Source: DATKYQ01 sp035528415
GTDB taxonomy: Bacteria > Myxococcota > B64-G9
Assembly: GCA_035528415.1 (NCBI GenBank)
Contig: DATKYQ010000064.1
Coordinates: 32,647-96,646 of the forward strand
Length of the DNA: 64,000 nucleotides
Direction of reading: 5' to 3'
Shown here: in pieces, positions 51,401-59,536 of the stretch
Layout: each line of letters begins with the position of its first letter
How positions within the stretch are numbered: the stretch's first letter is position 1
Notes under the pieces: model-generated
The model's database searches: none
Seen by the model: only the letters and a program-made list of their open reading frames with translations
Told to the model about the DNA's origin: nothing
Position numbers and translations under genes: made by a program

Positions 51401-53033
51401 CGACAACCGACTCCATCTGCATGCGGTCTCTGAAAAAATCCTCGGCCTCTATGCGATAGATGTTCACCTTGACCGACTCGACATTGCGCGCGTGCCAGAC
51501 CAGGGCCGGCCTGTCTCCGGTGTGAAACACCGGCGGAGATTCGACAACCAGTCCGGGCTCGTCCAGGGCTGCCAGCCTGGCCGATGCCTGGGAGTTGCCG
51601 CCGGGGCTCTGCGTGGCCTTCTTGTATGCCTCGCGCGCCTTGAGAATGTCGCCGCGCTTTTCCTCGAGCAACAGTCCGGTCTGGTACCAGCCTTCGGCGG
51701 CGGAGTGGTCCTTGGGAAACTTGGTGGTTTGAGTCGAAAGCAAAGCCAATGCACCTGCGACGTCATTCAACTCGGCCTTGGCCAGAGCTGCCTTGAGCAG
51801 CGCCTGCGGGGTGCGCACGGCCCCGGGGTATGCGGCGGCAAAGGCGCCGAAGCCCTCGATCGCTTGCTTCCATTTCTTTTGTTTGAAGGCGTCATCTGCC
51901 TGGCTGAAAGCCATGTTCTCGATTCCCTGGCGAGCCTGCAGCCAGAAGCCGTGCGCGGGGTGTTTCTGCAGGTAGGCGCTAAAAGCGGCGGCGGCCTCCC
52001 GGTAGCGTTTTTGGGCGGCCAGGGCTTCTCCCAGATGGTAGCGAGCGCTGGCCAGGTTGTCGGCCGGACCGCCTGATGCGATGTAGCTTCTTAAAGCTTG
52101 TTCGGCCTCGGCTTGACGGTGTGCGTTCAGTGGCGCCAGGGCCGCTTCCAGGCGTGCTTGTTGATGATGTTCGTCCTTGGGCCAGTCGCGGATGTAACGC
52201 CCTAGTGTGTACAGGCCCCAGCTGAGGTCGTGAGCGTCTTTCGGCCGCGGCATGCCGAAGGTGCGCGAAAGCAGGAAGGCTGCCTGTGGGGCGCGGGCCG
52301 CCGCGGGGTGCAGGGCCAGAAGATCGGTGAATGCCCGCCGGGCCGCATCGGGTTGGCCGGCATCGAGATAAGCCTTGCCGTCCAGATAGCGCGCCTCGGC
52401 CAAGTGGGGGGATTTCTCATGTTCGGCGCAGAAGGCATCCAGATAGCGAGCCGCGTCGAGGTGCCGCTTCTGGTCCGCCAGGCTGCGGCCGATCTTGATC
52501 TTGATCTGCTCCGCCAGCTCTCCCGAGGCACCAACCTCGATTGCCGCCCGGAAGAATTGCTCGGCCCGGGCCGGATCCGCGGCCCGGCCCTCGGGCGGCT
52601 CGATGTTCTCGTCCCCCAGTTGGACGAAGCGTCCGGCGATGGCGCGGCGGCGACTATCTGCCGTCAGCCCGGAGAGCGCCTCGGCGAATAGGCGCTCGGC
52701 CGGTTCGAATCGCTTCACGGCGGCCAGGCACTCGGCCATGCCGAACCGGGCCTTGTGCGCGTAAGGCGAGTCCGGCCGCGCTTGCTCGAGCACCGCCGCG
52801 TAGACTTTCCGTGCCTGCGCGTAGCGCCCGGCCAGGAAAAGGGCCCGGCCCCTGGCGAGCCCGGCGCGCGCCGCATTTGGCCTGGAAGCCGGGATTCCTG
52901 CCAGTCGCGAGGCCGCGCTGAGGTAGTCGCCCCGGGCCATGGCCCTCAGAGCGTCATGAAAGGAACTGCCCCATGCGAGGGGGGGCGTGAAAAGCAGTGT
53001 AGCGGTTACGATGGCGCTTGCGATTCGGGTCAT
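45474..53033 (-). CDS. giant alpha-2-macroglobulin-like protein with TPR repeats
   Basis: 2519 residues with a signal peptide (ATLLFTPPLAWG). About 25-480 are TPR repeats (GRALFLAGRYAQARKVYAAVL). The middle (about 540-1650) has macroglobulin folds: the bait-type and MG domains with VFTDRPAYMPGDSVSI, then the A2M domain with PDTLTTWRITTRGVTRDTQLG and a helical thioester-domain-like toroid. The thioester motif (GCGEQ) is absent. A Gly-rich GLGAGGYGRGVGG stretch lies near 1210-1240. A C-terminal half has a DUF11-like fold and more TPR. Such proteins trap proteases at the outer surface or periplasm. Here trapping, if any, must be non-covalent. Confidence 0.82.
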   Translation of the reverse strand: MTRIASAIVTATLLFTPPLAWGSSFHDALRAMARGDYLSAASRLAGIPASRPNAARAGLARGRALFLAGRYAQARKVYAAVLEQARPDSPYAHKARFGMAECLAAVKRFEPAERLFAEALSGLTADSRRRAIAGRFVQLGDENIEPPEGRAADPARAEQFFRAAIEVGASGELAEQIKIKIGRSLADQKRHLDAARYLDAFCAEHEKSPHLAEARYLDGKAYLDAGQPDAARRAFTDLLALHPAAARAPQAAFLLSRTFGMPRPKDAHDLSWGLYTLGRYIRDWPKDEHHQQARLEAALAPLNAHRQAEAEQALRSYIASGGPADNLASARYHLGEALAAQKRYREAAAAFSAYLQKHPAHGFWLQARQGIENMAFSQADDAFKQKKWKQAIEGFGAFAAAYPGAVRTPQALLKAALAKAELNDVAGALALLSTQTTKFPKDHSAAEGWYQTGLLLEEKRGDILKAREAYKKATQSPGGNSQASARLAALDEPGLVVESPPVFHTGDRPALVWHARNVESVKVNIYRIEAEDFFRDRMQMESVVDMDIALCAPDRTFDVPLAGYRKHMRITQRVPLKINSPGLYLVHLTAGELEATTAVVVSDLGMIIKSGPGKIFVFSQDLKNTRPLGDTRIIVADGARIVAEGKTGSDGVWQHVLPDSQSGDGLRALAIRGGHLAWTGIDYQGGQPRTASAPRAFVFTDRPAYMPGDSVSIAGIVRDRPNHQGTPAYRPGDIVHIDIQLSQAKLTETAKLDEFGVFHKKITLDPAISAGRYGINVRAHGGAAFGGSFHVRRYRLPAYDLSASFDRPVVFRGEPLAGVIRVRHRSGAAAAFEKIAFRLDDAQTWRQATCDERGQVRFSFPTRAMEQTHKAVLQITLPRLNLQQEATALVAAEGYAVSLAAGQKTIFAGQSFDLRVAVSAPDGKPRAASLNLQAVKRLPDTNAEVRVLERQIEVPPSGKLRLPLSLSGKGVHIIRVFGSDRAGHPISAELGVNTVGADEPGFFLDLERSELTMGTPARVTIRSHMDRALVLLTCETDEILNYRTVRLSRGENKIEIPLTLKLVPNFVLSAAAMNKDRLYTASRAVRVTRKLVLTVRPDRKRYGPGDEVNLTLIARDADGRPIDARLVVAVVDEALYKVFPENLPDLIETFQQLRPEGEIETISSNAYRFPEVKASEVEKAEVEEAEDSAAMAALGARRRKMTKKATADFSKMAKTEGLVGGTVGYGMGAGGLGAGGYGRGVGGKAYMRMGKAMALGSGALRKYFSQTAAFFPDLRTGRDGLANVTFRLPDTLTTWRITTRGVTRDTQLGEKRTQLVASRPFWAELIAPPALEEGDSLQPAARVYNDSRAKLEATVKLAVAGAIFSQAVTIKPLGSAEVFFKSLSVPKDSAGKMRFELSAAAGDLSDHLVRELPVVPRGVREQVLASGLLMKSTSRTMKLDEGLSSARLDLRLDARLSHIILAGELDPLLFGDRPEGALVALNILDHIGPRANATMRDMVMARLRRALRHLVIAQRSDGGWALSLQQSSSDPVMTARALRALARARKLEGSLGWNFPQAGYQKALEILKGYLVSLPPDDFVRRVEVIYALAHEGLAQIPQVHLQRMHRLRGSLPTGAQAMLGLTWSLLDRPEKAAELAKPIRSALNQAASGKIVFSWQPRWSDPTCERAHALELLAQVAPSDPLVKQGTTWLMESGTAFGWLFPNQAEAVTAALGKVLAAPNRHERFRITISLNGSKAASLSFPSADGAYDKSLAIDPALLRSGDNKLDLHLEGDGSCIFLATLSGYRAKAKPPAEQAAVTLERHVEPLPQSYRGHEIAGGFSVVAGGGSTWINEIESIPAGRRVRVTLKIKRNFTTHLSHCVLDERIPPGFELVEGSQSGYLAHMAQSGRRLAFYLSSSNRIQTISYVLQATNPGRYNFAPARLISVINPGTSVLSAGRMFTIDPPGAREVDRRTTPDELYHLGLAAADEKQPSMVIEKLEQLYQKFNLQENIARDVQARLLFASIELKDAQRIVKYFELAKEKNPDLVIPFDKIAPLQAAYRKVGSHEAGLHLDRGVCDARFMSEVHGVGILETQDEMAEAIDLLRDQLDSYPDAEPAARATYAFSQVLFDRADRLRSGEPLPGFDRPGLIDQVVEFMSRYLGLFPADPQAPAAVYSLASALLERGRPGQAIDWCQAGLHRFPKTDLSPAIAYLEAFAHFKLGQYSPSLKLCRQVVDESPDQENQDMARYIMAQIYHARGQLERALPLYRTVRDSFRDAEETVRESQKTLLAVPEVITVPPGKRPTLTMTVRNLERIDLRAYRVDPMNLYLVKGSLGDLSTVNLAGIKPVLATTLRPRKRVGITREEKEPLRLPGKGAYLLLLHAGSHAVHSLVLVGGLSLDVTEIADEGRVRVTVRTARGKPLPGARVQLKGTQDERFIVGQTDLRGIFIASDINGAVTVIARQAGAFGLYRGTEKLEGKSPEPQPKPDKNVRYRKKTVYDFEDDAINGELVKPAGKVEAKNFFQQQVNGMSVQQAK

Positions 53034-53063
53034 CTCTACTCTCCTTGTGGTCGCGGTATGGCT

Positions 53064-53069
53064 ATTATA
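53064..53069 (-). promoter_or_regulatory. -10 box for the macroglobulin gene
   Basis: A perfect TATAAT on the minus strand, 31 bp before the start codon, which has AAGGAGA. The -35 region has no good match. Confidence 0.4.
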
Positions 53070-53180
53070 CGGACCAAACTGCCGACATCACGAGTTGTTT
53101 TTAATTTAGGCACCGTGTTTGGGACAACATCCAGCACGCCCGGTTCTCGCGATACCTAATGCTATGAAAAATATATTCTG

Positions 53181-53208
53181 TTGTCGCGGCAAGTGTGGGT
53201 GATATAGT
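53181..53208 (+). promoter_or_regulatory. promoter for the Ser/Thr kinase gene
   Basis: TTGTCG at 53181-53186, 16 bases, TATAGT at 53203-53208 with an extended TG. The start of transcription would be about 53215, two bases before the ATG, so the message would be leaderless. There is no clear ribosome site. Confidence 0.6.
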
Positions 53209-53216
53209 TTAGATCG

Positions 53217-55010
53217 ATGGAGCTTAGAATCATCTGCGGTAATTGCTCTTCAGAATACAGAGTTTCCGACGAGAAACTTGCCACACGCAGTGTGCGCTTC
53301 AAGTGCAAGAAGTGCGACCAGGAGATCACGCTATCTCCCGGGGCCGATGGCGTCGAGGCGCAGGGCGGCAGCATCAAGTCGCCGTTCGAAAAGAGCTTCC
53401 CGAGCAAGTTCGGAAAATTTCATGATCTGCGCCGCGTGGCCGGCGGCGGCATGGGCGACATCTACCTGGCCAAATTGGCCGGGGCCGAGGGGTTCGAGCG
53501 CGAGGTGGTCTTGAAGGTTCTGCATCCCCACTTGGCCAAGGACGAGAGTTTTGCCCGGGCCCTGGTGGACGAGGCCAAGATCACCGTGCTGATGCACCAT
53601 CCCAACATCGTCCAGATGTACAACCTGGAAAAGACGGGCGACCTGCTTTACTGCGTCATGGAGCACGTCCCCGGCGAGTCGCTGGCCAATATCCAGCGCA
53701 CCTACCGCAAGAAGGGCGTAAAAATTCCCGCCGACATGGCGATTAACATCGCCATGCAGACCCTGGACGGCCTGGCCTACGCCCACGAGCTGAAAACGGC
53801 GGACGGCAAGAAGCACGACATCGTCCATCGTGATATATCGCCCCAGAACATCCTGGTCACGGTTGACGGCTGGGTGAAGATAATAGACTTCGGAATCGCC
53901 AAGGCCGCCTCGCGCATCACCCAGACTATGCCGGGCTTCATCAAGGGCAAGTTCGCCTACATGGCCCCCGAGCAGCTCAAGGGGATCACAGATCACCGGG
54001 CGGACATCTTCGCCATGGGGGTGGTGCTGTGGGAGACGCTGTCCGGGGTCAGGCTCTTCCACTCGACCACCGATGTGGATACGCTGCATAAGGTGTTGCA
54101 CCTCGATCCCCCGCCGATAAGCTTGAGCCGCTCGGAGATCCCCGAGAATCTGGACATGATCCTGGCCCGGGCGCTTCACAAGGATCTAGAGCAGCGCTTC
54201 CAGAGCGCCCGGGAGTTCAAAACGGCCCTGGCCGGGTTCATCGCTCCCAGGTCGGCAGACGATCTCAGGTCCTCGGTCGACATCGACGCCAGCCGGGTTG
54301 AAGCCAGGGAGCAGGCCGATGCAGCCGGCGGCGATTCATCCTTTACGGATATGACGCCGGTGATCGACTCGAGCTCGCTGCACTCTATCTCGCAAAGAAA
54401 GGATATTGGTCGTTCTGGCAAGAGAGTCTGGCTAATTAGCGCTGTCCTCCTGGCTGTCGCGATCGTCGCGGCCGGGCTGATCTGGGGGCTGCCCCACTTG
54501 CAGAACAACCGGGCTGCCGATGCAGGCCTGGCCGTGACGGGTCCGGGCCCGGACGCGGGAGGCAGGCAGGCCGAAGCAGTCGGTACGGACGGAGGTGCGG
54601 GTCCGGACGGAGGCGCGCGCCAGGCGGCCGATTCATCCGCGAGTGTGGCCGACACCGTGCAGGTGGCCGTGATCAAGAAACCGCCGGACAATCACCGGCC
54701 GAAGGTTCTGCCTAAGTTGACCCGCAAGAGGATAGAGCGGGTGTTGCGCAGTCGGGGGGGCAGGCTCCAGCGCTGCGCCGATGAACACCTGGTGGACGAG
54801 AAGCTGGGCCAGAGCGTCGGGCTCAAGCTGAAATTCAGTATCGACAGCGGCGGTCATGTGACGGTGGTGAACCTCGAGCCTGTGAAACTCGAGCAGACCA
54901 GATTTGGCCGTTGTCTGATGAAGCAGGTACGCGCTTTAAAGTTTCAGCGTAACCGCGACAAGGGCGTCTCTATTTCCTTTCCACTCGCGTTCCAGGCTGT
55001 GAAACAGTAA
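53217..55010 (+). CDS. membrane Ser/Thr protein kinase with zinc ribbon and AgmX-type C-terminus
   Basis: 597 residues. An N-terminal MJ0042-type zinc ribbon (Cys7, Cys10, Cys30, Cys33) is followed by a Hanks-type kinase domain (about 66-345): GGGMGDIYLAKL, VVLKVLHPHL, HRDISPQNILV (catalytic Asp206), DFGIAKA and MAPEQLKG. A linker leads to one membrane helix (about 402-424, VWLISAVLLAVAIVAAGLIW), then an outside AgmX/PglI-like domain (about 500-597, RIERVLRSRGGRLQRCADEH, KLKFSIDSGGHVTVV). The layout is characteristic of Myxococcus-type genomes. It may phosphorylate the FHA partners found in this window. Confidence 0.9.
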   Translation: MELRIICGNCSSEYRVSDEKLATRSVRFKCKKCDQEITLSPGADGVEAQGGSIKSPFEKSFPSKFGKFHDLRRVAGGGMGDIYLAKLAGAEGFEREVVLKVLHPHLAKDESFARALVDEAKITVLMHHPNIVQMYNLEKTGDLLYCVMEHVPGESLANIQRTYRKKGVKIPADMAINIAMQTLDGLAYAHELKTADGKKHDIVHRDISPQNILVTVDGWVKIIDFGIAKAASRITQTMPGFIKGKFAYMAPEQLKGITDHRADIFAMGVVLWETLSGVRLFHSTTDVDTLHKVLHLDPPPISLSRSEIPENLDMILARALHKDLEQRFQSAREFKTALAGFIAPRSADDLRSSVDIDASRVEAREQADAAGGDSSFTDMTPVIDSSSLHSISQRKDIGRSGKRVWLISAVLLAVAIVAAGLIWGLPHLQNNRAADAGLAVTGPGPDAGGRQAEAVGTDGGAGPDGGARQAADSSASVADTVQVAVIKKPPDNHRPKVLPKLTRKRIERVLRSRGGRLQRCADEHLVDEKLGQSVGLKLKFSIDSGGHVTVVNLEPVKLEQTRFGRCLMKQVRALKFQRNRDKGVSISFPLAFQAVKQ

Positions 55011-55014
55011 TAAT

Positions 55015-57240
55015 TCATTTGCCCAGGTGGCGGACGAAGTATGTCTCGCCCAGGCCGGGCTTCTTGAGTTGGAAGACGACGAATCCGCGCGCCGGCACAC
55101 CGGACAGGATCTCCTCGAAGCGCCCGGCGGAGTCGAGGCTGACCACGCGATCGTTGGCTGTCAGAGAAGCCCCGGCCGCCGCGACTCCGCGCAGTTCGAC
55201 GTCGCCGGCATGGGGCTTCTGGCCCGGAGCGGGGGAATCGATACGCAGCAGGTAGGCCGCGTTGTCGAACAGTAGAGAGAGCTTGTTCATACCAGACTGG
55301 GCAATCTCCTTGCCGGCCGCGTCCAGGGACGCCTGGTACCAGTAAAAGGTTCCCTCGCGCAGCTTGCCGGCCGCCAACTTGAGCCTGGTCTTCTGACTGT
55401 CCCTGGTGATGACCGGTTTCTCCAGGTTGTCTTCCGAATAGACGCGTATGCGGTAGCTCTTGGCCCGCTCGACCGGCGACCATGAAAAAGTCAGGGCCGG
55501 CGCCCGCCCCTGGAAAAAGATGCGCGTCTCTTCGCCGGTGTCCGGCACCACGTTGGTCACGGAACCCGAGCGCCGCGATTGGACCAGGAAGGGGTCGCGG
55601 GTGAAGATCACGACGCCGGCTTTACCCGCCGGGCCATCGTCTGCCTCGCCCCGGCGTACCCGAAAGAAGTATTTGCCGGCCGACAGGCCGCCATAGCGAA
55701 AAACAGGCCTGGCCAGAGGCTCGCCGAGCAACAGCGACTTGAAGCTCGATGAGCGAGACAGCTCCAGCCTGGGTGTCGCCGAAGCGGTGTCGGCCTTGAG
55801 TGTGAAGGCCAACGGGGGCAGCGAGCGATCGTAGTACACCTGTGTGCGCGTGCCCTCTTTGGCACGCACACGGGGCAGCGGCAGATTGCGGGGGCCCGTC
55901 AGCTTACCGTCCTTGTCGACGCTGAGCGCCTGGCCGGCCGTCACCCGGACGCGTTTGTCTCCGACATCCACCTGCGCTTCTCCCGTGTGGACGACCAGGC
56001 GCGAGGCCGACTTGGACGCCGTCAGGTCGCTCTCCGCGGTCAACCCGAGCGCGCGGGCGGTAACTGTCATCTGCGGTGCGCGCACTACTTGGCTGACCGC
56101 GGCGTCTCCTTCGCGGCGCAGCCGGATTCGCGCCTGGCCGCTTTGCAACTCGATCTCTCCGTCGCGCTCGTCCCCGCTGCGAAACACGCCGCCGAAGACG
56201 GCTCTGGCTGCTGAAGCGAACTCTATCTGGTTGGCACCCGGGTCCGCCAGGATCGCCGTCCCGCCGCCGCCAACCTGCAGCGCCGTGCCGGGATCGATCG
56301 ACGAGACCCGCCCGCGCGGCCGCCTGAAACGACGCGACCCCGGCGGGCGGATGCGACAGGCGCGACGCGGATCTTTCAAGGTGGCGGGCAGGGCCTTACG
56401 CCTGGTGATCTCGAACTTGCCGATATCCATGTTGTACGATGTGCCCGCCTCGATCGTCGTTTTCCGGCCGGCCTGTTCCAGCGAGGCCGAACCCATGATC
56501 ATGTCGATCTGGACGCCCGCGGACGTGCGGCTGAAGGTGCCCTTGCCGATAGTCATCGAAACCACCGACGACTCGCCGAAAACCAACTTGAACCCGCGCT
56601 TGCCCTTTTTCTTGGATTCGACTTCGATTTCGCCTTGTTCGAGCAACATCTCGAACTCGTCCTCCAGGCCGCCCATGTCGACGATGGTGTCCCCGGCGAG
56701 ATGAACCTTACTGCCGTCGGCGAAGGCCAGGGTCGCGCCCTCGGTCGATTTGGCGCGCACGCCTTTCTTGCTTTTCGAGAATTTCGCCCGGCCCTTGCTC
56801 AGCAAGATGGGTTTCTTGCCTCCGCCGACGTCCACTCGCATGCCGCCGCTTTTTCCTCCAGCCGCCGCAGCGTCAAGTTCCCCCTGCGAAAGTACCAGCG
56901 TTATCTCGTCTCCCTCTAGCTTGAAAGACAATAGCGATCCCGGCTTCAGATACAGCTCGCCGCCGTCGCTAAAGACCACCCTGGCGCTGCCGTCGGAGCC
57001 CGTGCGCAGCGCGTCGTCGATGCCGAGCACGGTGGCGGCCGGGGCCGGGTTCCACCCGGCTGTCTTTCCCTGTCTCCATTCGACCTTGCCGGAAGGTTGC
57101 TCGATGTGAGCAATCTCGCGGCCCGTATCCGGCTCTCCGCACATCGAACAGCCGCACAGCCCGGCCGGCGCCAGGAGCGCAAAGAAAGCGAAAAGTCGGC
57201 AGGCGCGCAGGTTGCTATTTCTTGGGATATAGTTCGACAT
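55015..57240 (-). CDS. FecR-domain lipoprotein
   Basis: 741 residues. Signal peptide with lipobox LCGC. Residues 40-260 hold two FecR-like beta domains (VEWRQGKTAGWNPAPAATVL, LRTGSDGSARVVFSDGGELYL), with a second FecR-like unit later (about 320-420). The C-terminus has a fibronectin-like fold (FSWSPVERAKSYRIRVYSED) and an end rich in beta strands. FecR domains usually sense or bind the periplasmic side of the outer membrane, but no sigma factor or TonB receptor is near. Its start overlaps the end of the upstream barrel gene by 26 bp, so they are coupled. It converges on the kinase gene, 4 bp apart. Confidence 0.8.
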   Translation of the reverse strand: MSNYIPRNSNLRACRLFAFFALLAPAGLCGCSMCGEPDTGREIAHIEQPSGKVEWRQGKTAGWNPAPAATVLGIDDALRTGSDGSARVVFSDGGELYLKPGSLLSFKLEGDEITLVLSQGELDAAAAGGKSGGMRVDVGGGKKPILLSKGRAKFSKSKKGVRAKSTEGATLAFADGSKVHLAGDTIVDMGGLEDEFEMLLEQGEIEVESKKKGKRGFKLVFGESSVVSMTIGKGTFSRTSAGVQIDMIMGSASLEQAGRKTTIEAGTSYNMDIGKFEITRRKALPATLKDPRRACRIRPPGSRRFRRPRGRVSSIDPGTALQVGGGGTAILADPGANQIEFASAARAVFGGVFRSGDERDGEIELQSGQARIRLRREGDAAVSQVVRAPQMTVTARALGLTAESDLTASKSASRLVVHTGEAQVDVGDKRVRVTAGQALSVDKDGKLTGPRNLPLPRVRAKEGTRTQVYYDRSLPPLAFTLKADTASATPRLELSRSSSFKSLLLGEPLARPVFRYGGLSAGKYFFRVRRGEADDGPAGKAGVVIFTRDPFLVQSRRSGSVTNVVPDTGEETRIFFQGRAPALTFSWSPVERAKSYRIRVYSEDNLEKPVITRDSQKTRLKLAAGKLREGTFYWYQASLDAAGKEIAQSGMNKLSLLFDNAAYLLRIDSPAPGQKPHAGDVELRGVAAAGASLTANDRVVSLDSAGRFEEILSGVPARGFVVFQLKKPGLGETYFVRHLGK

Positions 57241-59404
57241 TCAGGATCACCACCTCGCCGGCGTCGAGCTTGACCTTGCGGCGCTGGGTCATGTAGCCGG
57301 GCATCGAGATCAAGACGTCGATCGCGCCGGTGGCCAGCTTCTTTGCGAACTTTCCGTCGGCCCTCTTGGCCCGCATCTTTACCTTGCGCGCCGGAATCGA
57401 GATCAGCGCCGGCAGCGCCAGGCCGGTAACCGATCTTACAGTTCCCTTGAGCATGCCATAGGTTGCCCCGGTCGTGGCGTGCAGCTTGATGGTAACCGGT
57501 GTGCGCGGCCTGCCGGTCACCAGCACTACCTGGCTCTCCTCGCGGTAGCCCTCGCGGTTGACTGTGATCTTCACCGGTCCGGGGACGGTCGGGCAGGTGT
57601 AGAAGCGGCCCTGCTCGGGGTCGGACAGGAAGGTGGCCGGTTCCTCGCCGCCCATCACCACCCGCGCGTCGCCGATCGGTTCTTGCGTCTCGGCGTCTAG
57701 CACCTTGCCCACGACGCGGCTGCCCTGAACAGCCAGCTTGGCGCCGGCTCCCGCGCCGGGCATCCGGATCTTCTCGACCCGCACCACCTCGCGCTCGATC
57801 ACGGCGGGCGGCGGTTCCGCGCCGAAGTCGTAGGCCACGGACAAGATGACGTTGTAGGGCGGGATGCGGGCGGCGCCGGCCGGTGGACTCGTGCCGGTCA
57901 GGCCGACGTCGACCGCGGCCATGACGTGTAGTGTATGGAACTTCAATGGCCAGACGCGCAGGCCGAGTGTCAGCCAACTGGGACTATCGCTGAAGCCCAA
58001 ATCTTCTGCGCCCATGGCCAAAGCGCTGCCGTACTCGATGAACGGCGCCAGCATCCCGAACTGCCAGGCGCAGCCCAGTGTCAAGAGCAGCTGGTCGTGC
58101 GGATTGACGCCCGCCGCGAAGGCCTGGGCCTCTGTCAGGCTGTAGTCGAAGATGCGTCCGGTGTTGTCGAAGTTGTAGCCGACGTTGAGTGTGATCAACG
58201 CTTCGGGCAGCGGCATGAAGTCAAAGTTGAACATTATCCTGGTACTGATGCCCTCGGTTGCCATCTGCGAGAACTTCTGCCCGGTCGGGAAGAGGGCCTG
58301 GACACCGCCGCCCAGCGCGAACCAGTCGGTCAGCCGGTAGCCGTAACGCGCGCCCAGGAAGGGATCGCCGATGGTAATGATCTCCTGCGGTTCGAAAGAC
58401 GCGTTCTGATTGCTGACCAGCGTGAAGCCCGTGTTCAGTTCGAGGCCCCGAATAGGCACCCCGGCAAGGGTCAGGCGGGTGAGCATGCGCTGGTTGTCGT
58501 CGCCGTTCCTCAGAAAATCGCCGATCTTGAAATACTGCAGGGCGACACCAGCAGTGATGCTGTGCTCTGCGAACGGCATCGCCGCCCAGGAACGGAATAT
58601 GCCGCGCTGGCCGAACTCGCCGACACCGGCCGGATCGGGCTTGGGCTCGGGAGGTATCTTGCGCTCCGAGACCACTCGCCTCTCGACGGCCGCAGGGGGC
58701 TCCGTCCGTCCGACTGTAGTGGCGCTCGGTACAGGCTCGGGCACCGTCTTGTCTGGTACAGGCTTTTCTGGCTCTGTAATCGGAGCGGCTTCCGGCGCTG
58801 TGAGCGGCGGCATGGGTGCGGGAGTCTTCTCCTCCGGTGGAGGGGGCAGCGGCGGCGGCTCCTCCTTGACGGGCGGAGAAGAAGGATGCTCGGGCTTCGC
58901 CTCCTCGGGCGAGGGAGGCGGTGCAGCGAGTGCTTGCTTCCATGAAACGACTTGCTCTCCCTTGATCGGTCCACGCCGCACCCTGACCGGCCTGAGGAGC
59001 ACATTGTCGGAAACCTTCAGGCCGATGGTGTGAGTTCCGGCCTGCAGTTTCAGGTATATTGACTTGGAAAAATTAACTACGACACCAACACGCGTGCTGG
59101 CTTTCTCTTTCGCATCCAGATCGAGATCGAACAACAGCTCTTGTTTTTTTACACCTCGAGAGAGCAAAACAATAGAAACCGGCCCACCCACTCGCAGGCG
59201 AAACGTCCTTCCTTTCTCGACCAGGTAGTATGGCTTCGCCTTGCCTCCCTCTTTGCGTTGTTTCTTCTTGTAACGCCCGAGCACCTGGATCTTTCCGGCT
59301 TTCAAAGTGCCTGATCCCGCTCGGACATCCGACGATGAAAGGCCTTGGCCGAGAAAAAACGAAAGCACGCAGATTTTTGCTAGGAGACGTTTTGGGTATT
59401 TCAT
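57215..59404 (-). CDS. outer-membrane barrel protein with PEGA/carboxypeptidase-like tail
   Basis: 729 residues. Signal peptide (LAKICVLSFFLGQGLSSSDVRA). After a beta domain (30-150), residues 155-250 are a Pro/Glu-rich spacer (PPPLPPPPEEKTPAPMPP) of the kind that spans the periplasm. A beta-barrel lies at about 265-530 (AGVALQYFKIGDFLRN, GVQALFPTGQKFSQM), and the end is a carboxypeptidase-regulatory-like pair (RVVGKVLDAETQEPIGDARV, MLKGTVRSVTGLALPALISI). The ATG at 59404 has AAAGG upstream. The barrel and tail resemble the OmpA gene at 43376 without the OmpA domain, and both belong to the envelope block. Confidence 0.78.
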   Translation of the reverse strand: MKYPKRLLAKICVLSFFLGQGLSSSDVRAGSGTLKAGKIQVLGRYKKKQRKEGGKAKPYYLVEKGRTFRLRVGGPVSIVLLSRGVKKQELLFDLDLDAKEKASTRVGVVVNFSKSIYLKLQAGTHTIGLKVSDNVLLRPVRVRRGPIKGEQVVSWKQALAAPPPSPEEAKPEHPSSPPVKEEPPPLPPPPEEKTPAPMPPLTAPEAAPITEPEKPVPDKTVPEPVPSATTVGRTEPPAAVERRVVSERKIPPEPKPDPAGVGEFGQRGIFRSWAAMPFAEHSITAGVALQYFKIGDFLRNGDDNQRMLTRLTLAGVPIRGLELNTGFTLVSNQNASFEPQEIITIGDPFLGARYGYRLTDWFALGGGVQALFPTGQKFSQMATEGISTRIMFNFDFMPLPEALITLNVGYNFDNTGRIFDYSLTEAQAFAAGVNPHDQLLLTLGCAWQFGMLAPFIEYGSALAMGAEDLGFSDSPSWLTLGLRVWPLKFHTLHVMAAVDVGLTGTSPPAGAARIPPYNVILSVAYDFGAEPPPAVIEREVVRVEKIRMPGAGAGAKLAVQGSRVVGKVLDAETQEPIGDARVVMGGEEPATFLSDPEQGRFYTCPTVPGPVKITVNREGYREESQVVLVTGRPRTPVTIKLHATTGATYGMLKGTVRSVTGLALPALISIPARKVKMRAKRADGKFAKKLATGAIDVLISMPGYMTQRRKVKLDAGEVVILNVELYPKK

Positions 59405-59484
59405 GTTGACCTTTCCAGACACAAGCGAACCCGGAACCCGAGATTCGTCTGAGTGCCTGCCTGCCTTTGGTTAACTACTTATTA

Positions 59485-59513
59485 ATCATATTGAAAACGG
59501 ATCAGGAGGTCAA
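59485..59513 (-). promoter_or_regulatory. promoter of the barrel-FecR operon
   Basis: Minus strand TTGACC (59513-59508), 17-base spacer, TATGAT (59490-59485). It is 81 bp before the start codon. Confidence 0.6.
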
Positions 59514-59536
59514 GAAACCCGAGGGTGGCGCCGTTG

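Noticed and set aside
50664..52076. 470-residue plus-strand frame
   Set aside because: Antisense to the macroglobulin gene, with no signal peptide or domain.
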